From: Parazoarcus communis SWub3 = DSM 12120
GTDB taxonomy: Bacteria > Pseudomonadota > Gammaproteobacteria > Burkholderiales > Rhodocyclaceae
Length of the DNA: 64,000 nucleotides
Direction of reading: 5' to 3'
Assembly: GCF_003226565.1 (NCBI RefSeq)
Contig: NZ_QKOE01000008.1
Coordinates: forward strand, 62,001 to 126,000
Shown: positions 24,932-35,154 of the stretch, one piece after another
Position numbering within the stretch: the first letter of the stretch is position 1
Layout: every line of letters begins with the position of its first letter
Translations under genes and position numbers: made by a program
The notes under the pieces: generated by a model
What the model was told of the DNA's origin: nothing
What the model saw: the letters and a program-made list of their open reading frames with translations, nothing else
Databases searched by the model: none

Positions 24932-25572
24932 GCGAGCGCCAGCGTGTACTGATCGTCGATGACCACCCCTTGTTTCGCAAGGGGCTGACGCAGTTGCTGC
25001 AGACCATTGCCGCGTTTGAACTGGTGGGGGAAGCCGCCGGTGGTGTCGAGGGGCTGGCCATGGCAACGCGCCTGGCCCCCGACCTTGTCCTGCTCGACCT
25101 CAACATGAAGGACATGGATGGGATCGAGGTGCTCAAGGCGATCCGGGCAGCCCGTCTCGATGCCCGCGTCGTCATGGTCACCGTGTCTGATCATGGCGAT
25201 GATCTGGTGGCCGCGCTTCGGGCCGGGGCCGACGGCTACCTGCTCAAGGACATGGAGCCGGAGGCCATGCTCGACGCCTTGCGGGAGGCGGCAGAGGGCC
25301 GCATCGTGATCTCCGAGCAGCTCACCCACCTGATGGCCGCAGCCCTGCGTGGCCCGGCCCAGCCCCAGTCGGTCAGCGCAGCGGGGCTGACCGAGCAGGA
25401 GTTGCGGATACTTGAGCGCATCGCGGGCGGGTTGTCGAACAAGCTGATCGGGCGCGAGCTCGACATTGCCGAAGGTACCGTCAAGGTGCACGTCAAGCAT
25501 ATCCTGCGCAAGCTGGCCCTGCGCTCCCGTGTGGAAGCTGCGGTCTGGGCGGTGGAGCATCTGCGCGCCTGA
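24928..25572 (+). CDS. narL: Nitrate/nitrite response regulator NarL/NarP
   Basis: The 214-residue protein has a receiver domain at 1-125 (VLIVDDHPLFRKGL, LVLLDLNMKDMDG with the phospho-acceptor Asp, VMVTVSD, YLLKD) and a LuxR-type helix-turn-helix at about 150-205 (LTEQELRILERIAGGLSNKLI, AEGTVKVHVKHILRKLALRS, then RVEAAVW). The C-terminal part is very close to Escherichia coli NarL/NarP, so it should bind TACYNMT heptamers. ATG overlaps the narX stop (ATGA), showing translational coupling. Likely targets are the 7-2-7 site before narX and possibly the nap promoter, where only an isolated TACTGCT heptamer (25574-25580) is visible. Confidence 0.94.
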   Translation: MSERQRVLIVDDHPLFRKGLTQLLQTIAAFELVGEAAGGVEGLAMATRLAPDLVLLDLNMKDMDGIEVLKAIRAARLDARVVMVTVSDHGDDLVAALRAGADGYLLKDMEPEAMLDALREAAEGRIVISEQLTHLMAAALRGPAQPQSVSAAGLTEQELRILERIAGGLSNKLIGRELDIAEGTVKVHVKHILRKLALRSRVEAAVWAVEHLRA

Positions 25573-25726
25573 GTACTGCTGCGGGCCCAGGTGGTTTGTC
25601 GCTGTCACGAATGGGCGCCCGCCGCCGCCCGCTATGGGGCCGGTCGGTGAGGCGGTCCGTAGATGACTTTCGGGGGCATTCTCCGCCAGTAGATGCGTTC
25701 GCTGCCGTTTGAGACGGATTCTCATC

Positions 25727-25768
25727 TTGACGGCCATCAATGACCTTGCTTCCGGCAAGGCTTCAAAT
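25727..25768 (+). promoter_or_regulatory. FNR-type box and -10 element of the nap promoter
   Basis: TTGAC-GGCC-ATCAA (25727-25740) matches the FNR consensus TTGAT-N4-ATCAA at nine of ten defined bases. If it acts as a class II site centred at -41.5, transcription starts near 25775 and the -10 should be at 25763-25768, where TCAAAT is found (four of six consensus bases). The arrangement suggests activation of napFDAGHBC under low oxygen by FNR or by the divergent Crp/Fnr regulator. It also means that codons upstream of about 25775 cannot be the napF start. Confidence 0.68.
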
Positions 25769-25796
25769 GTCCTCGTTTTCATCGCGGGGATGTCTC

Positions 25797-26315
25797 TTGG
25801 AATCAGCTTCCTTCTCTCGTCGGGGTTTTCTGCGCGGCCGCATGCGTCGGGTCGACCCTGCGCAACGTCCGCCCTGGGCCTTGGACGAGGCGCTGTTCCT
25901 GGACCGTTGCACGCGTTGTGATGCCTGCGTGAAGGCTTGCCCGACCCGCATTCTGGTCAATGGCGATGGCGGCTTTCCGAGGGTCGATTTTGCTCAGGGT
26001 GAGTGCACCTTCTGCGGTGAGTGTGTGCGCCACTGCGAACCGGCTGCGCTGACGCCCGAGGCGGGCGAGCCCTGGCTGTTGAAGGCGCAGATCGGGGCGG
26101 GCTGTATTGCCCATCAGGGCGTCGATTGCAGGGTGTGCGGCGAGAGCTGTCCGACCGGGGCGATCCGCTTCCGGCTGCAGCGCGGGGGCGTGGCGCAGCC
26201 CGATTTGAATCTGGAACGGTGTAATGGATGTGGTGCCTGTTTCGCCCCCTGCCCGACCCGGGCGATCGAGGTGAAGGCAGGGCTGAAGGCAATGGAGCAG
26301 GAGGAGCGCGTATGA
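25797..26315 (+). CDS. napF: Periplasmic nitrate reductase accessory ferredoxin NapF
   Basis: I place the start at TTG 25797 (172 residues). GGGGA lies seven bases upstream, the inferred transcript begins near 25775, and the resulting N-terminus (M-E-S-A-S-F-SRRGFLRG) puts SRRG six residues in, as in E. coli NapF. In-frame ATGs at 25740 and 25767 lie in or before the promoter. Three or four 4Fe-4S clusters are predicted: CTRCDACVKACPTRI, CTFCGECVRHC, CRVCGESCPTGAIRF and CNGCGACFAPCPTRAI. NapF is a cytoplasmic protein thought to help mature NapA before export. The stop overlaps napD by four bases. Regulation by the FNR-type box is likely. Confidence 0.9.
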   Translation: MESASFSRRGFLRGRMRRVDPAQRPPWALDEALFLDRCTRCDACVKACPTRILVNGDGGFPRVDFAQGECTFCGECVRHCEPAALTPEAGEPWLLKAQIGAGCIAHQGVDCRVCGESCPTGAIRFRLQRGGVAQPDLNLERCNGCGACFAPCPTRAIEVKAGLKAMEQEERV

Positions 26316-26566
26316 ATATCGCAAGCCTGGTAGTCAGGGCGAAGCCCGAGGATTTTCCCGTTGTGGAGGGATTTCTCGGGCAGGTGCCGGGCGTGGAGTT
26401 GCAAGGCAAGTCGGTCGAGACCGGCCATATCGTCGTCACCGTCGAGGACGGCGAGGGCTGGTCGGTTACCGATTCGATCCTGAAGGTGAATCTCGGTCCC
26501 TGCGTGCAGGGCGTGACGCTCGCCTACGAATACACGGATGAAGGTCTCGAAGATCAGGAGGCATGA
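26312..26566 (+). CDS. napD: NapA maturation chaperone NapD
   Basis: The 84-residue protein starts at ATG 26312 behind AGGAGGAG and overlaps the napF stop (ATGA). The sequence MNIASLVVRAKPEDFPVV with ESV-like KSVETGHIVVTVE in the middle and the C-terminal LAYEY is typical of NapD, a small ferredoxin-fold chaperone that binds the twin-arginine signal peptide of NapA in the cytoplasm and prevents premature export. Length agrees with the family (about 85-90). Confidence 0.93.
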   Translation: MNIASLVVRAKPEDFPVVEGFLGQVPGVELQGKSVETGHIVVTVEDGEGWSVTDSILKVNLGPCVQGVTLAYEYTDEGLEDQEA

Positions 26567-26569
26567 GAA

Positions 26570-29116
26570 ATGAACATGGATAGACGCGAATTCATCAAGG
26601 CCAATGCGATTGCTGCGGCGGCGACCACGGCCGGTGTCAGCATCCCGATCACGGTACATGCCCAGGCCAAGAACGGCGACGGCACCAAGGTGCGCTGGGA
26701 CAAGGCAGCCTGCCGTTTCTGCGGCACCGGCTGTTCGGTGCTGATCGGTGTGCAGAACGGCCGTGTGGTGGCCACCCAGGGTGACCCGGATTCGCCGGTC
26801 AACCGAGGGCTGAACTGTATCAAGGGCTATTTCCTGTCCAAGATCATGTATGGCGAGGACCGCCTGACCCAGCCGCTGCTGCGCATGAAGAACGGCAAGT
26901 ACGACAAGAACGGCGACTTCGCGCCGATCTCGTGGGATCAGGCCTTCGACATCATGGCCGAGAAGTGGAAGGCTGCGATCAAGACGCATGGCAACGATTC
27001 GATCGCGATGTTCGGTTCGGGGCAGTGGACGATCTGGGAAGGCTACGCGGCCTCCAAGCTGTACAAGGCGGGCTTCCGCACCAACAACATCGACCCCAAT
27101 GCCCGTCACTGCATGGCTTCGGCGGTTGCCGGCTTCATGCGCACCTTCGGCATCGATGAGCCGATGGGGTGCTATGACGACATCGAGAACGCCGACGCCT
27201 TCGTGCTGTGGGGCTCGAACATGGCAGAGATGCACCCGATCCTGTGGAGCCGCATCACCGACCGGCGCTTGTCCAAGGACGGCTGCGAGGTGCATGTGTT
27301 GTCGACCTTCGAGCATCGCTCCTACGAGCTCGCCGACAACGCGATGATCTTCGTGCCCAACACCGATCTGGCGATCCTCAACTACATCTGCAACTACATC
27401 ATCCAGACCAAGCGGGTGAACACGGACTTCGTGAATCGCAACGTCAAGTTCAAGATGGGTGAGACCGACATTGGTTTTGGTCTGCGTCCGAACCATGCCC
27501 TGGAAGCCAAGGCGACCAGCAACGGCTATCCCGGTGCCGACGGCAAACCCAAGGGCGACACCGGTGCAGCCAAGGACATCAGCTTCGACGAGTTCGCCAA
27601 GTTCGTCTCCGAGTACACTGCAGAGAAAGTGTCCAAGCTTTCCGGCGTGCCGGTCGAGAACCTCAAGCGCATGGCCGAGGTTTACGCCGACCCGAAGCGC
27701 AAGGTGGTGTCGTTCTGGACCATGGGTTTCAACCAGCATACCCGCGGTACCTGGGTGAACAACATGATCTACAACGTCCACCTGCTGGTGGGCAAGATCT
27801 CCGAGCCGGGTAACAGCCCGTTCTCGCTGACCGGTCAGCCGTCCGCATGCGGCACTGCGCGCGAGGTTGGTACCTTTGCCCATCGCCTGCCGGCCGACAT
27901 GGTGGTGACCAATCCAATGCACCGGGCCATGACCGAGCAGATCTGGAAGCTGCCCGAAGGCACCATCCCGGCCAAGATCGGCCTGCACGCGGTGGCACAG
28001 AGCCGGGCGCTCAAGGATGGCAAGGTCAAGTGCTACTGGACCACGACCACCAACAACATGCAGGCCGGTCCCAACGTCAATGACGAGATCTATCCGGGCT
28101 GGCGCAATCCGGAAGCTTTTGTCGTTGTCTCCGATGTCTATCCGACGGTGTCCGCCTTGTCGGCCGACCTGATCCTGCCGTCAGCGATGTGGGCAGAGAA
28201 GGAAGGCGCCTTCGGCAATGCAGAGCGTCGCACCCAGTTCTGGCGCCAGCAGGTGTCGGCACCCGGCGATGCCAAGTCCGACCTGTGGCAGTACATCGAG
28301 TTCTCCAAGCGCTTCAAGGTCGAGGACGTCTGGCCGGCCGAGCTGATTGCGAAGATGCCGCAGTACAAGGGCAAGACCTTGTACGACGTCCTTTACGCCA
28401 ATGGCCAGATCAACAAGTACCCCTTGTCCGATGTCGAGACCGCCAACGCCCACGCGTGGAAGGGCTACATGAACGACGAGTCGAAGGTGCTGGGCTACTA
28501 CCTGCAGAAGGGGCTGTTCGAAGAGTACGCCCAGTTCGGTCGTGATCATGGCCACGATCTGGCCGACTTCGACGTTTATCACAAGGCGCGCGGCCTGCGC
28601 TGGCCGGTGGTGGACAACAAGGAAACCCTGTGGCGCTTCCGCGAGGGCTACGACCCGTATGTGAAGGCGGGCGAAGGGGTGAAGTTCTATGGCCATAAGG
28701 ACAACAAGGCGGTGGTGTTTGCGCTGCCCTACCAGGATCCCCCGGAAATGCCGGACAAGGAGTTCGACATGTGGCTGTGTACCGGCCGTGTGCTGGAGCA
28801 CTGGCACACCGGTTCGATGACCCGCCGTGTGCCCGAGCTGCATCGCTCGGTGCCCGAGGCGCAGGTCTTCATGCATCCGGACGACGCCGCCAAACGCGGT
28901 CTGCAGCGTGGCATGGCGGTCAAGGTGGCCTCCCGCCGCGGTGAGATCGTCGCCCGGCTGGAGACCCGTGGCCGCAACAAACCACCTGTCGGGCTGATCT
29001 TCGTGCCCTTCTTTGACGAAGGCCGGCTGGTCAACAAGCTGACGCTGGACGCAACTTGCCCGATCTCGAAAGAGACCGATTACAAGAAATGCGCGGTGAA
29101 GGTGATGAAGGCCTGA
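26570..29116 (+). CDS. napA: Periplasmic nitrate reductase catalytic subunit NapA
   Basis: The 848-residue precursor begins with a twin-arginine signal ([18 protein letters not shown]). The 4Fe-4S cluster is bound by Cys48, Cys51, Cys55 and Cys83 ([14 protein letters not shown]). The Mo-bis-MGD ligand is Cys181 in ARHCMASAV. The cofactor-binding C-terminal domain closes with [25 protein letters not shown]. It reduces nitrate to nitrite in the periplasm with electrons from NapB. A good AGGAGG precedes the start. Length is slightly above the E. coli enzyme (828), mainly through a linker near residue 305-335 ([18 protein letters not shown]). Confidence 0.97.
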   Translation: MNMDRREFIKANAIAAAATTAGVSIPITVHAQAKNGDGTKVRWDKAACRFCGTGCSVLIGVQNGRVVATQGDPDSPVNRGLNCIKGYFLSKIMYGEDRLTQPLLRMKNGKYDKNGDFAPISWDQAFDIMAEKWKAAIKTHGNDSIAMFGSGQWTIWEGYAASKLYKAGFRTNNIDPNARHCMASAVAGFMRTFGIDEPMGCYDDIENADAFVLWGSNMAEMHPILWSRITDRRLSKDGCEVHVLSTFEHRSYELADNAMIFVPNTDLAILNYICNYIIQTKRVNTDFVNRNVKFKMGETDIGFGLRPNHALEAKATSNGYPGADGKPKGDTGAAKDISFDEFAKFVSEYTAEKVSKLSGVPVENLKRMAEVYADPKRKVVSFWTMGFNQHTRGTWVNNMIYNVHLLVGKISEPGNSPFSLTGQPSACGTAREVGTFAHRLPADMVVTNPMHRAMTEQIWKLPEGTIPAKIGLHAVAQSRALKDGKVKCYWTTTTNNMQAGPNVNDEIYPGWRNPEAFVVVSDVYPTVSALSADLILPSAMWAEKEGAFGNAERRTQFWRQQVSAPGDAKSDLWQYIEFSKRFKVEDVWPAELIAKMPQYKGKTLYDVLYANGQINKYPLSDVETANAHAWKGYMNDESKVLGYYLQKGLFEEYAQFGRDHGHDLADFDVYHKARGLRWPVVDNKETLWRFREGYDPYVKAGEGVKFYGHKDNKAVVFALPYQDPPEMPDKEFDMWLCTGRVLEHWHTGSMTRRVPELHRSVPEAQVFMHPDDAAKRGLQRGMAVKVASRRGEIVARLETRGRNKPPVGLIFVPFFDEGRLVNKLTLDATCPISKETDYKKCAVKVMKA

Positions 29117-29191
29117 TACCACGAGGTGTGAGCGCAGTCCCCCCGGTCCGGCATCGCGCCGGACCGTCGGGGCGGTGTTTGCTCGACGATC

Positions 29192-30079
29192 ATGAGCGAT
29201 ATGCAAAATACAAGTGAAAAGCCGGCTGCTGCAGCAAGTCTGCCTGCCACGTCGCGCCGCCGCTTCCTGAAGGATGCGGCAGGGGTGGCTGGAGGGGCAG
29301 GCTTGATGGCGCTGGCGGCTGGCTTGTATTCGAAGCAGGCGTCGGCGCTGCCGGCGACGGCGCTGCGCCCGCCCGGTGCACTGGCTGAAGGCGATTTTCT
29401 CGCAGCCTGTGTGCGTTGCGGCCTGTGTGTGCGCGACTGCCCGTACGACACCCTGAAGCTGGCCGAACTGGGTGACGGTGTGGCCAGTGGCACGCCTTAC
29501 TTCGAGGCACGCAAGATCCCGTGCGAGATGTGCGAGGACATCCCCTGCGTGGTCGCCTGCCCGACCGGGGCGCTGGATCGCGCGCTGACCGACATCGGCG
29601 ACGCGCGCATGGGGCTGGCGGTATTGATCGACCAGGAGAACTGCCTCAACTTCCTCGGGCTGCGATGCGATGTGTGCTACCGGGTGTGCCCGGTGATCGA
29701 CAAGGCGATTACGCTCGAACGCATCCATAACCCGCGCTCGGACCGCCACGCAATGCTGTTGCCCACGGTGCATTCGGACTATTGCACCGGCTGTGGCAAG
29801 TGCGAGAAGTCCTGTGTGCTGCCTGGCGAGTCGGCGATCAAGGTGCTTCCGATCCGACTGGCCCAGGGCTCCAAGGCCGAGCACTACCGTCGTGGCTGGG
29901 AGGAGAAGGAAGCTGCCGGTCAGTCGCTGATCGGCGATCAGGTCGAGCTGCCGGTGCGGGGGCTGGAAGACAAGGCCTACGGCGATACCCGGGTCCGCCC
30001 GGGCGAAGGGCCGCAGCCCGGTGACGCGGTGCCGGCGAGGCCGGCCGGTAGTGGGCTGGATTCGGGGTGGAAGCCATGA
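29192..30079 (+). CDS. napG: Quinol-oxidation iron-sulfur protein NapG
   Basis: The 295-residue protein has a twin-arginine signal ([18 protein letters not shown]) preceded by a longer than usual N-terminus. Four 4Fe-4S motifs follow: [43 protein letters not shown] and [15 protein letters not shown]. With the membrane protein NapH it forms an electron route from quinol to the periplasmic nitrate reductase. It lies 75 bases after napA and overlaps napH by four bases. The last 40 residues are Pro/Gly-rich and variable. Confidence 0.94.
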   Translation: MSDMQNTSEKPAAAASLPATSRRRFLKDAAGVAGGAGLMALAAGLYSKQASALPATALRPPGALAEGDFLAACVRCGLCVRDCPYDTLKLAELGDGVASGTPYFEARKIPCEMCEDIPCVVACPTGALDRALTDIGDARMGLAVLIDQENCLNFLGLRCDVCYRVCPVIDKAITLERIHNPRSDRHAMLLPTVHSDYCTGCGKCEKSCVLPGESAIKVLPIRLAQGSKAEHYRRGWEEKEAAGQSLIGDQVELPVRGLEDKAYGDTRVRPGEGPQPGDAVPARPAGSGLDSGWKP

Positions 30080-31002
30080 GCGCGCAAACCACGACGCAAG
30101 CGCGCCAGGTGCCGCCAACCAGCGTTCGCGGTGCCGCAATGCGCGGTGTGGTCGCACGGCCGGGGCAGGAGGCGATCGAGGCCAAGGGCTGGCTGCGTGC
30201 GCACAAATGGCTGCTGCTGCGGCGACTGTCGCAGCTTGGCATCCTCGCCCTGTTCCTGGTGGGGCCCTGGTTCGGCTGGTGGGTGGTCAAGGGCAACCTG
30301 GCGTCCAGCCTGACCCTGGGCGTGCTGCCGCTGACCGACCCCTTTGTGCTGGCGCAGCAACTGGCCGCCGGCCACTGGCCCTACCGCGAGGCGCTGCTGG
30401 GCGGCGGCATCGTGCTGGCCTTCTACCTGTTGCTGGGGGGGCGGCTGTTCTGCGCCTGGGTGTGCCCGGTCAATCTGGTGACCGATGCCGCGGCGTGGTT
30501 GCGTCGGCGCCTGGGGCTGAAGGGGGGCAAGGTGCCGTCCGGCAGCACCCGCTACTGGCTGCTTGGTTTTGTGCTTGTGATCGCTGCGGTGACCGGTTCG
30601 CTGGCGTGGGAATGGGTGAATCCGGTGTCGATGGTCCACCGCGGGCTGATCTTCGGTTTTGGCCTGGCCTGGGGCATCGTCGGCGCGGTTTTTCTCTATG
30701 ACCTGCTGATTGCCCCGCGCGGCTGGTGTGGCCACTTGTGTCCGCAGGGCGCTTTTTACGGCCTGATCGGCCGCAGTGCGCTGCTGCGGGTTTCTGCCGC
30801 GCGTCGCAGCGCCTGCAACGACTGCATGGATTGTTTTGCTGTTTGTCCCGAACCCCAGGTCATCCGGCCGGCGCTCAAGGGCGCTGGCCAGGACCACCCG
30901 CTGATCCTCGATGGCGATTGCACCACCTGTGGGCGTTGCATCGATGTCTGTGGCAAGGACGTTTTTCGTATTTCGACCCGATTTGACAGGAGCGAGTCAT
31001 GA
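30076..31002 (+). CDS. napH: Membrane quinol dehydrogenase subunit NapH
   Basis: The 308-residue protein starts at ATG 30076, overlapping the napG stop. It has four to five hydrophobic helices ([69 protein letters not shown]) with the family motifs [17 protein letters not shown] and [13 protein letters not shown], whose CP/CxxxCP loops are conserved. Two 4Fe-4S motifs at the C-terminus ([14 protein letters not shown] and [11 protein letters not shown]) face the cytoplasm in the family. With NapG it transfers electrons from ubiquinol toward NapC/NapB. Confidence 0.94.
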   Translation: MSAQTTTQARQVPPTSVRGAAMRGVVARPGQEAIEAKGWLRAHKWLLLRRLSQLGILALFLVGPWFGWWVVKGNLASSLTLGVLPLTDPFVLAQQLAAGHWPYREALLGGGIVLAFYLLLGGRLFCAWVCPVNLVTDAAAWLRRRLGLKGGKVPSGSTRYWLLGFVLVIAAVTGSLAWEWVNPVSMVHRGLIFGFGLAWGIVGAVFLYDLLIAPRGWCGHLCPQGAFYGLIGRSALLRVSAARRSACNDCMDCFAVCPEPQVIRPALKGAGQDHPLILDGDCTTCGRCIDVCGKDVFRISTRFDRSES

Positions 31003-31445
31003 ACAAGAAGACCCGGAACTTTGCACTCGCGCTGCTGGCCGTGCTTGGCCTGAGCGCGGCCCTGCCTGCCAGTGCCCAGACCGTCACCAGCATCCGTGGT
31101 GCCGATGTCTCGGCGCCGGAGTTGCCCGCAGGCGCCTACAAGCCGATTCCCGACCAGGCGCCGATCCAGCGCGACTATGTACAGCAGCCGCCACTGATTC
31201 CGCACAAGGTCGAGGGGTATGAGGTCAGCAAGAACTTCAACCGCTGCATGGACTGTCATGCCTGGAGCCGTTACCAGGAGACCGGTGCGACCAAGGTCAG
31301 CCTGACTCACTTCAAGGACCGCGATGGCGGCGAACTGTCGAACATCTCGCCGCGCCGCTACTTCTGCATGCAGTGCCACGTGCCGCAGATGGACGCCAAG
31401 CCGCTGGTCGGCAACAAGTTCCAGCGTGCCGAAGGCCTGCGCTGA
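30999..31445 (+). CDS. napB: Periplasmic nitrate reductase dihaem cytochrome c NapB
   Basis: The 148-residue precursor has a Sec signal peptide (LALLAVLGLSAALPASA, cleaved near residue 26). Two CxxCH haem sites are present: CMDCH (near 82) and CMQCH (near 125), with upstream His residues able to serve as axial ligands. It is the electron-transfer small subunit of the NapAB complex. GACAGGAG precedes the start, and the ATGA overlap with napH shows coupling. Haem attachment depends on the Ccm system encoded 9 kb downstream. Confidence 0.95.
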   Translation: MNKKTRNFALALLAVLGLSAALPASAQTVTSIRGADVSAPELPAGAYKPIPDQAPIQRDYVQQPPLIPHKVEGYEVSKNFNRCMDCHAWSRYQETGATKVSLTHFKDRDGGELSNISPRRYFCMQCHVPQMDAKPLVGNKFQRAEGLR

Positions 31446-31465
31446 GCGAATGAACGGGGAAAACC

Positions 31466-32092
31466 ATGAGCGACAATAACAAAGGGTTGCGCCAACGCCT
31501 GCGCAACATGGGCTGGAGCGCCATCGTGCTGCTGTTTGCGGCCGGCGTGGTGTTCTGGGGGGGCTTCAACTGGGCACTGGAGGCGACCAACACCGAGCGT
31601 TTCTGCATCTCCTGCCACGAGATGGAAGTGAACGTGTTCAAGGAGTATCGCAACACCATCCACTACCAGAACCGTACCGGGGTTCGCGCAACCTGCCCGG
31701 ACTGCCATGTGCCCAAGGAGTGGGGGCCGAAGATGATCCGCAAGATCAAGGCTTCGCGCGAGGTCTATGGCAAGATCATGGGCACCATCGATACCCCCGA
31801 GAAGTTTGCCGCTGAACGTCAGCGTCTGGCCGAGAATGAATGGCGTCGGATGAAGGCCAATAACTCGCAGGAATGTCGGAACTGCCACAACTACGAGTAC
31901 TTTGACTACTCGGTGCAGGGGCGTCGCTCCAACCAGATGCACCAGGCGGGCCTGGCCGCCGGGCAGACCTGCATCGACTGCCACAAGGGCATCGCCCACT
32001 CGCTGCCGCCGGTGGCGCAGGACATCGGTGCTGGTCGTGATGCCGTTGCGCCGGACGTGTTCCACCCGCCGCAACCTGCGCAGTCGCAGTAA
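31466..32092 (+). CDS. napC: Membrane-anchored tetrahaem cytochrome c NapC
   Basis: The 208-residue protein has one N-terminal membrane helix ([19 protein letters not shown]) that stays uncleaved as an anchor. Four haem-binding motifs follow: CISCH, CPDCH, CRNCH and CIDCH. This is the NapC/NirT pattern. It oxidises quinol and passes electrons to NapB in the periplasm. Having both NapC and NapGH in one operon (order FDAGHBC) is the enterobacterial-type arrangement and offers two quinol routes. The operon ends with a hairpin at 32101-32131. Confidence 0.95.
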   Translation: MSDNNKGLRQRLRNMGWSAIVLLFAAGVVFWGGFNWALEATNTERFCISCHEMEVNVFKEYRNTIHYQNRTGVRATCPDCHVPKEWGPKMIRKIKASREVYGKIMGTIDTPEKFAAERQRLAENEWRRMKANNSQECRNCHNYEYFDYSVQGRRSNQMHQAGLAAGQTCIDCHKGIAHSLPPVAQDIGAGRDAVAPDVFHPPQPAQSQ

Positions 32093-32100
32093 GCGGTACC

Positions 32101-32131
32101 GGCATCCCGCGCCAGGCTGGGGCGGGATGCC
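32101..32131. terminator. Bidirectional hairpin between napC and the chemoreceptor gene
   Basis: GGCATCCCGC (32101-32110) and GCGGGATGCC (32122-32131) form a perfect 10-bp stem with an 11-base loop between two convergent genes. There is no T run on either strand, so it may end transcription weakly or protect 3' ends. Confidence 0.6.
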
Positions 32132-32142
32132 GCGGGTGTTGC

Positions 32143-33777
32143 TCAGACCGAGTATTGCCCCACGGCCTTGCGCATGCGGTTTACCACGGTATCGAGCTGG
32201 ATCACCATGCATTCGGTATCGCTGACCACCGCCACGTTCTGTTCGGTCATGGTCGCGACCTGCTCGATGTGGCGTGCGAGTTCTTCCATGGCCATGCGCT
32301 GCTCACCTGATGCGTTCGAAATCTCGGTGACCCGCTGGCGGGTGTGACCCATTTCGGTATTGATGCGGGTGAGCGAGGCTTCGGCCGCACCCACCCGTTC
32401 CACGCCTTCGCCTACCTGGGTGGCGCCCACGCGCATGGTGTCCACGGCCAGCCGGGTTTCATCGCGGATGGTGCTGATCATGTCGCCGATCTCGCGCGTC
32501 GCCTGGCCGGTGCGTTCGGCCAGTTTGCGAACTTCGTCGGCCACGACGGCAAAGCCACGGCCTTGCTCGCCGGCACGTGCGGCCTCGATGGCGGCATTGA
32601 GTGCAAGCAGATTGGTCTGATCGGCAATTTCACGGATGACCCCGGTGATGCGGCCGATTTCATCGGACCGCTTGCCCAGGGACTCGAGTTGTTCGGCCGA
32701 GATGCGGATGCGCTCGGCCAGCGACTGGATGTTGCTGCTGGCTTCACGTGCAATACGCGCACCTTGATCCGAGGTGCGGCTGGTTTCTTCCGCGACTGTC
32801 CGTGTGGAGTCGGCGTGGTTGGCAACTTCGGCGATCGATACCGTGACCTGCTGGATCGACGAGGCTGCCGAGCCGGCCGCTTCGCTCTGCACATGCGCAG
32901 CCTGGCGGACTTCGCGGACGCTCTGGCCCACGCTGCCCGCTGCCCGCCCGACTTCGGCGGAAACTTCGCCCATGCCCTGCAAGGTGGCCTGCATCGAGGA
33001 AATGACCTTGTCTGCCCGGCGTGCGACCGCCCCGATGACATCGCGCCGGCTCAGGTCAAAACGCGGTCGCAGATCGCCTGTGGTCAGCACCGCCTCCAGC
33101 CAGGCTGCGGTGGCGCCGAGGTCGCGATTGACCCGAGGAGCGTAGACGGCCAGAAAATACAGGGCATACAGGCTGCTGAGCAATACCAGTGCAAGCATGG
33201 GCATGGGCACGGGACCGGCGCCGGTCAGCGCGCATGCCAGCACGACGACCGCCGGCAGTAGCGCCATCACGCCGATCAGGCTCATCTGCGCGCGCAGCGA
33301 CAGCAGGCCGTCCAGCCAGGCCGGACGGGTGCTGACGATACGGCCGTGATACACCTTGATGCTGCGGTCGCCGGTACGGATACGGCGGTAGGCCGCTTCG
33401 GCAGCAGCAACCTCTTCGCGGGTCGGCCGGCCACGGATTGACTGATAGCCGACAATACGCCCCTGTTCCCGAACTGGCGAGGCATTGGCCACGACCCAGT
33501 AATAACCCCCATCCTTGCGCCGGTTCTTGACCAGGCCGCGCCAGGGGCGCCCTTGCTTGAGGTCTGCCCACATGTCGGCAAAGGCCTCCGGTGGCATGTC
33601 GGGGTGGCGCACCATGTTGTGGGGTTGCCCCAGCATTTCCTCACGGGAATAGGCGCTGATGTCGGCGAACGCCTGGTTGAGCTCCTCGATCCGGCCTTGC
33701 AGGTCGGTGCGCGAATAGATGAAGGCTCCTTCAGGAATCAGGGTCTCGACATCGCGGGTGAGTGTGGCTGAACGCAT
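32143..33777 (-). CDS. Aer-like chemoreceptor with N-terminal PAS domain
   Basis: The 544-residue methyl-accepting protein follows CAGGAG. A PAS domain at about 15-115 ([17 protein letters not shown], then [18 protein letters not shown] and [19 protein letters not shown]) is of the Aer type, which in E. coli binds FAD and senses redox state. Two hydrophobic helices follow at about 165-215 ([36 protein letters not shown]). The long coiled-coil signalling domain contains the conserved hairpin tip [19 protein letters not shown] (near 395). It lacks a large periplasmic domain, so it probably senses internal energy state. Its place next to nap suggests taxis along oxygen or nitrate-linked redox gradients. 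Confidence 0.9.
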   Translation of the reverse strand: MRSATLTRDVETLIPEGAFIYSRTDLQGRIEELNQAFADISAYSREEMLGQPHNMVRHPDMPPEAFADMWADLKQGRPWRGLVKNRRKDGGYYWVVANASPVREQGRIVGYQSIRGRPTREEVAAAEAAYRRIRTGDRSIKVYHGRIVSTRPAWLDGLLSLRAQMSLIGVMALLPAVVVLACALTGAGPVPMPMLALVLLSSLYALYFLAVYAPRVNRDLGATAAWLEAVLTTGDLRPRFDLSRRDVIGAVARRADKVISSMQATLQGMGEVSAEVGRAAGSVGQSVREVRQAAHVQSEAAGSAASSIQQVTVSIAEVANHADSTRTVAEETSRTSDQGARIAREASSNIQSLAERIRISAEQLESLGKRSDEIGRITGVIREIADQTNLLALNAAIEAARAGEQGRGFAVVADEVRKLAERTGQATREIGDMISTIRDETRLAVDTMRVGATQVGEGVERVGAAEASLTRINTEMGHTRQRVTEISNASGEQRMAMEELARHIEQVATMTEQNVAVVSDTECMVIQLDTVVNRMRKAVGQYSV

Positions 33778-33792
33778 GGTCTGCTCCTGGCG

Positions 33793-33854
33793 CTTCCGGT
33801 CTGGTCGGAAGTGAACATTCGACAGTGCTCCGTTAGCACTTTCCGTGCCGAATG
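33793..33854 (-). other. Structured leader region upstream of the chemoreceptor gene
   Basis: On the strand of the chemoreceptor messenger two stem-loops can form just upstream of the start. One is CTTCCG/CGGAAG (33793-33811). The other is a nested pair, with outer CATTCG/CGAATG (33817-33822 with 33849-33854) and inner AGTGCT/AGCACT (33824-33829 with 33835-33840). I do not recognise a known riboswitch. Further upstream, 33920-33950 is strikingly AT-rich for this genome (ATATTACTTTAGATATAAAT) and may hold the promoter. Confidence 0.35.
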
Positions 33855-34042
33855 AATGCCATGGCGCCTGGATGCGGGGCCATGCAGTGGGGAGACGCGC
33901 GCGACGGTGCGTTCGGAGATATTACTTTAGATATAAATTTCCGTTGGCCGGCGAGGCTTGGTCGGGCAATGCCCAAAACGGGTGCCATGTGTCCCTGCAT
34001 TGCACGGATTCGAGTTGCAGCCTGTCACCATCCGGAGCCTCC

Positions 34043-35154
34043 TCAGACGGTGTGTTCGTCGGCGAAGCGTCGCGCGATGTCACGGAAGGTTTCTGACAGG
34101 GTCAGGAAGGCGTCCGTGATGTCCGGGTCGAAATGACGACCGCGTCCGTCACGGATGATGCGGACCGCCTCCTCATGCGGGAAGGCGGGTTTATAGACCC
34201 GTCGGCTGATCAGCGCGTCATAGACGTCGGCGACTGCCATCAGTCGCGCAGACAGCGGAATGGCGTCGCCGGCAAGGCCTTGCGGATAGCCACTACCGTC
34301 CCACTTTTCCTGATGTGAGTGGGCGATCTCGCGGGCGTAGCGCAGGAAGGAGAGCGGCAGTTCCATCATGCTCTCGGCGGCGACGATGGCGTCGTGACCG
34401 AGCGTGGTGTGGGTCTTCATGATTTCGAACTCTTCCGGCGTCAGTCGTCCCGGCTTGAGCAGGATGCGGTCCGGGATGCCGATCTTGCCGATGTCGTGCA
34501 GCGGCGCCGATTTGTACATCAGCAGGATGTTGTCTTCGGTCAGCTCGGCGGCGAAGCGCGGGTGGTCGCGCAGGTGGGTGGCCAGCGTGCGGACGTAAAG
34601 CTGAGTGCGGCGGATGTGGTTGCCGGTTTCCTCGTCGCGGGTCTCGGCCAGCGAAGCCATCGCCATGATGGCGGCGTCCTGGACCACGCAGACCGCGCGG
34701 GTACGCTCCTCGACAATGTCTTCGAGCATGCGGTTGCGGTCGCGCAGCGCATCGGTTGCAGCCTTGAGGCGCAGCTGGGTGCGTACGCGGGCCAGTACCA
34801 GCGGCGGGCTGATCGGCTTGGTGATGTAATCCACCGCACCGACATCGAAGCCCAGCTGCTCGTCCACTTCTTCGGTGCGGATGGTCAGGAAGATCACCGG
34901 AATGTCCGCAGTGGCCGGCTCCGCCTTGAGCCGGCGGCAGACTTCGTGTCCATCGAGCCCGGGCATCATCACGTCGAGCAGGATCAGGTCGGGCGGCGGC
35001 GCGGTGAGGGCCAGTTCCAGCGCCCGCAGTCCGTCAGTGGCGATGCGGGTGCGGTAATGGGCTTGCTGCAGGCAGCGCACGATGGGTTCGATGGCGTCCG
35101 GCATGTCGTCGACCACCAGCACGGTTGGGCGTTCGGTGGGGCTTGGCACGGTGT

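Noticed and set aside
25709-25921. A 70-residue open frame with a hydrophobic stretch before napF, considered as a NapE-like membrane peptide
   Set aside because: It overlaps the FNR box and the start of napF in another frame, has no ribosome site and does not resemble NapE.
26114-30157. Long minus-strand open frames (624 and 658 residues) across napA and napG
   Set aside because: They are antisense shadows created by the strong GC3 bias of the nap genes and carry no recognisable domain.
33793-33854. A cyclic di-GMP (GEMM) riboswitch in the chemoreceptor leader
   Set aside because: The conserved GEMM core bases and tetraloop-receptor arrangement are not present.
33880-33950. A flagellar sigma-28 promoter for the chemoreceptor gene (TAAAGTAA on the minus strand)
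   Set aside because: The -35-like part fits, but the -10 part (GCACCGTC) matches GCCGATAA at too few positions.
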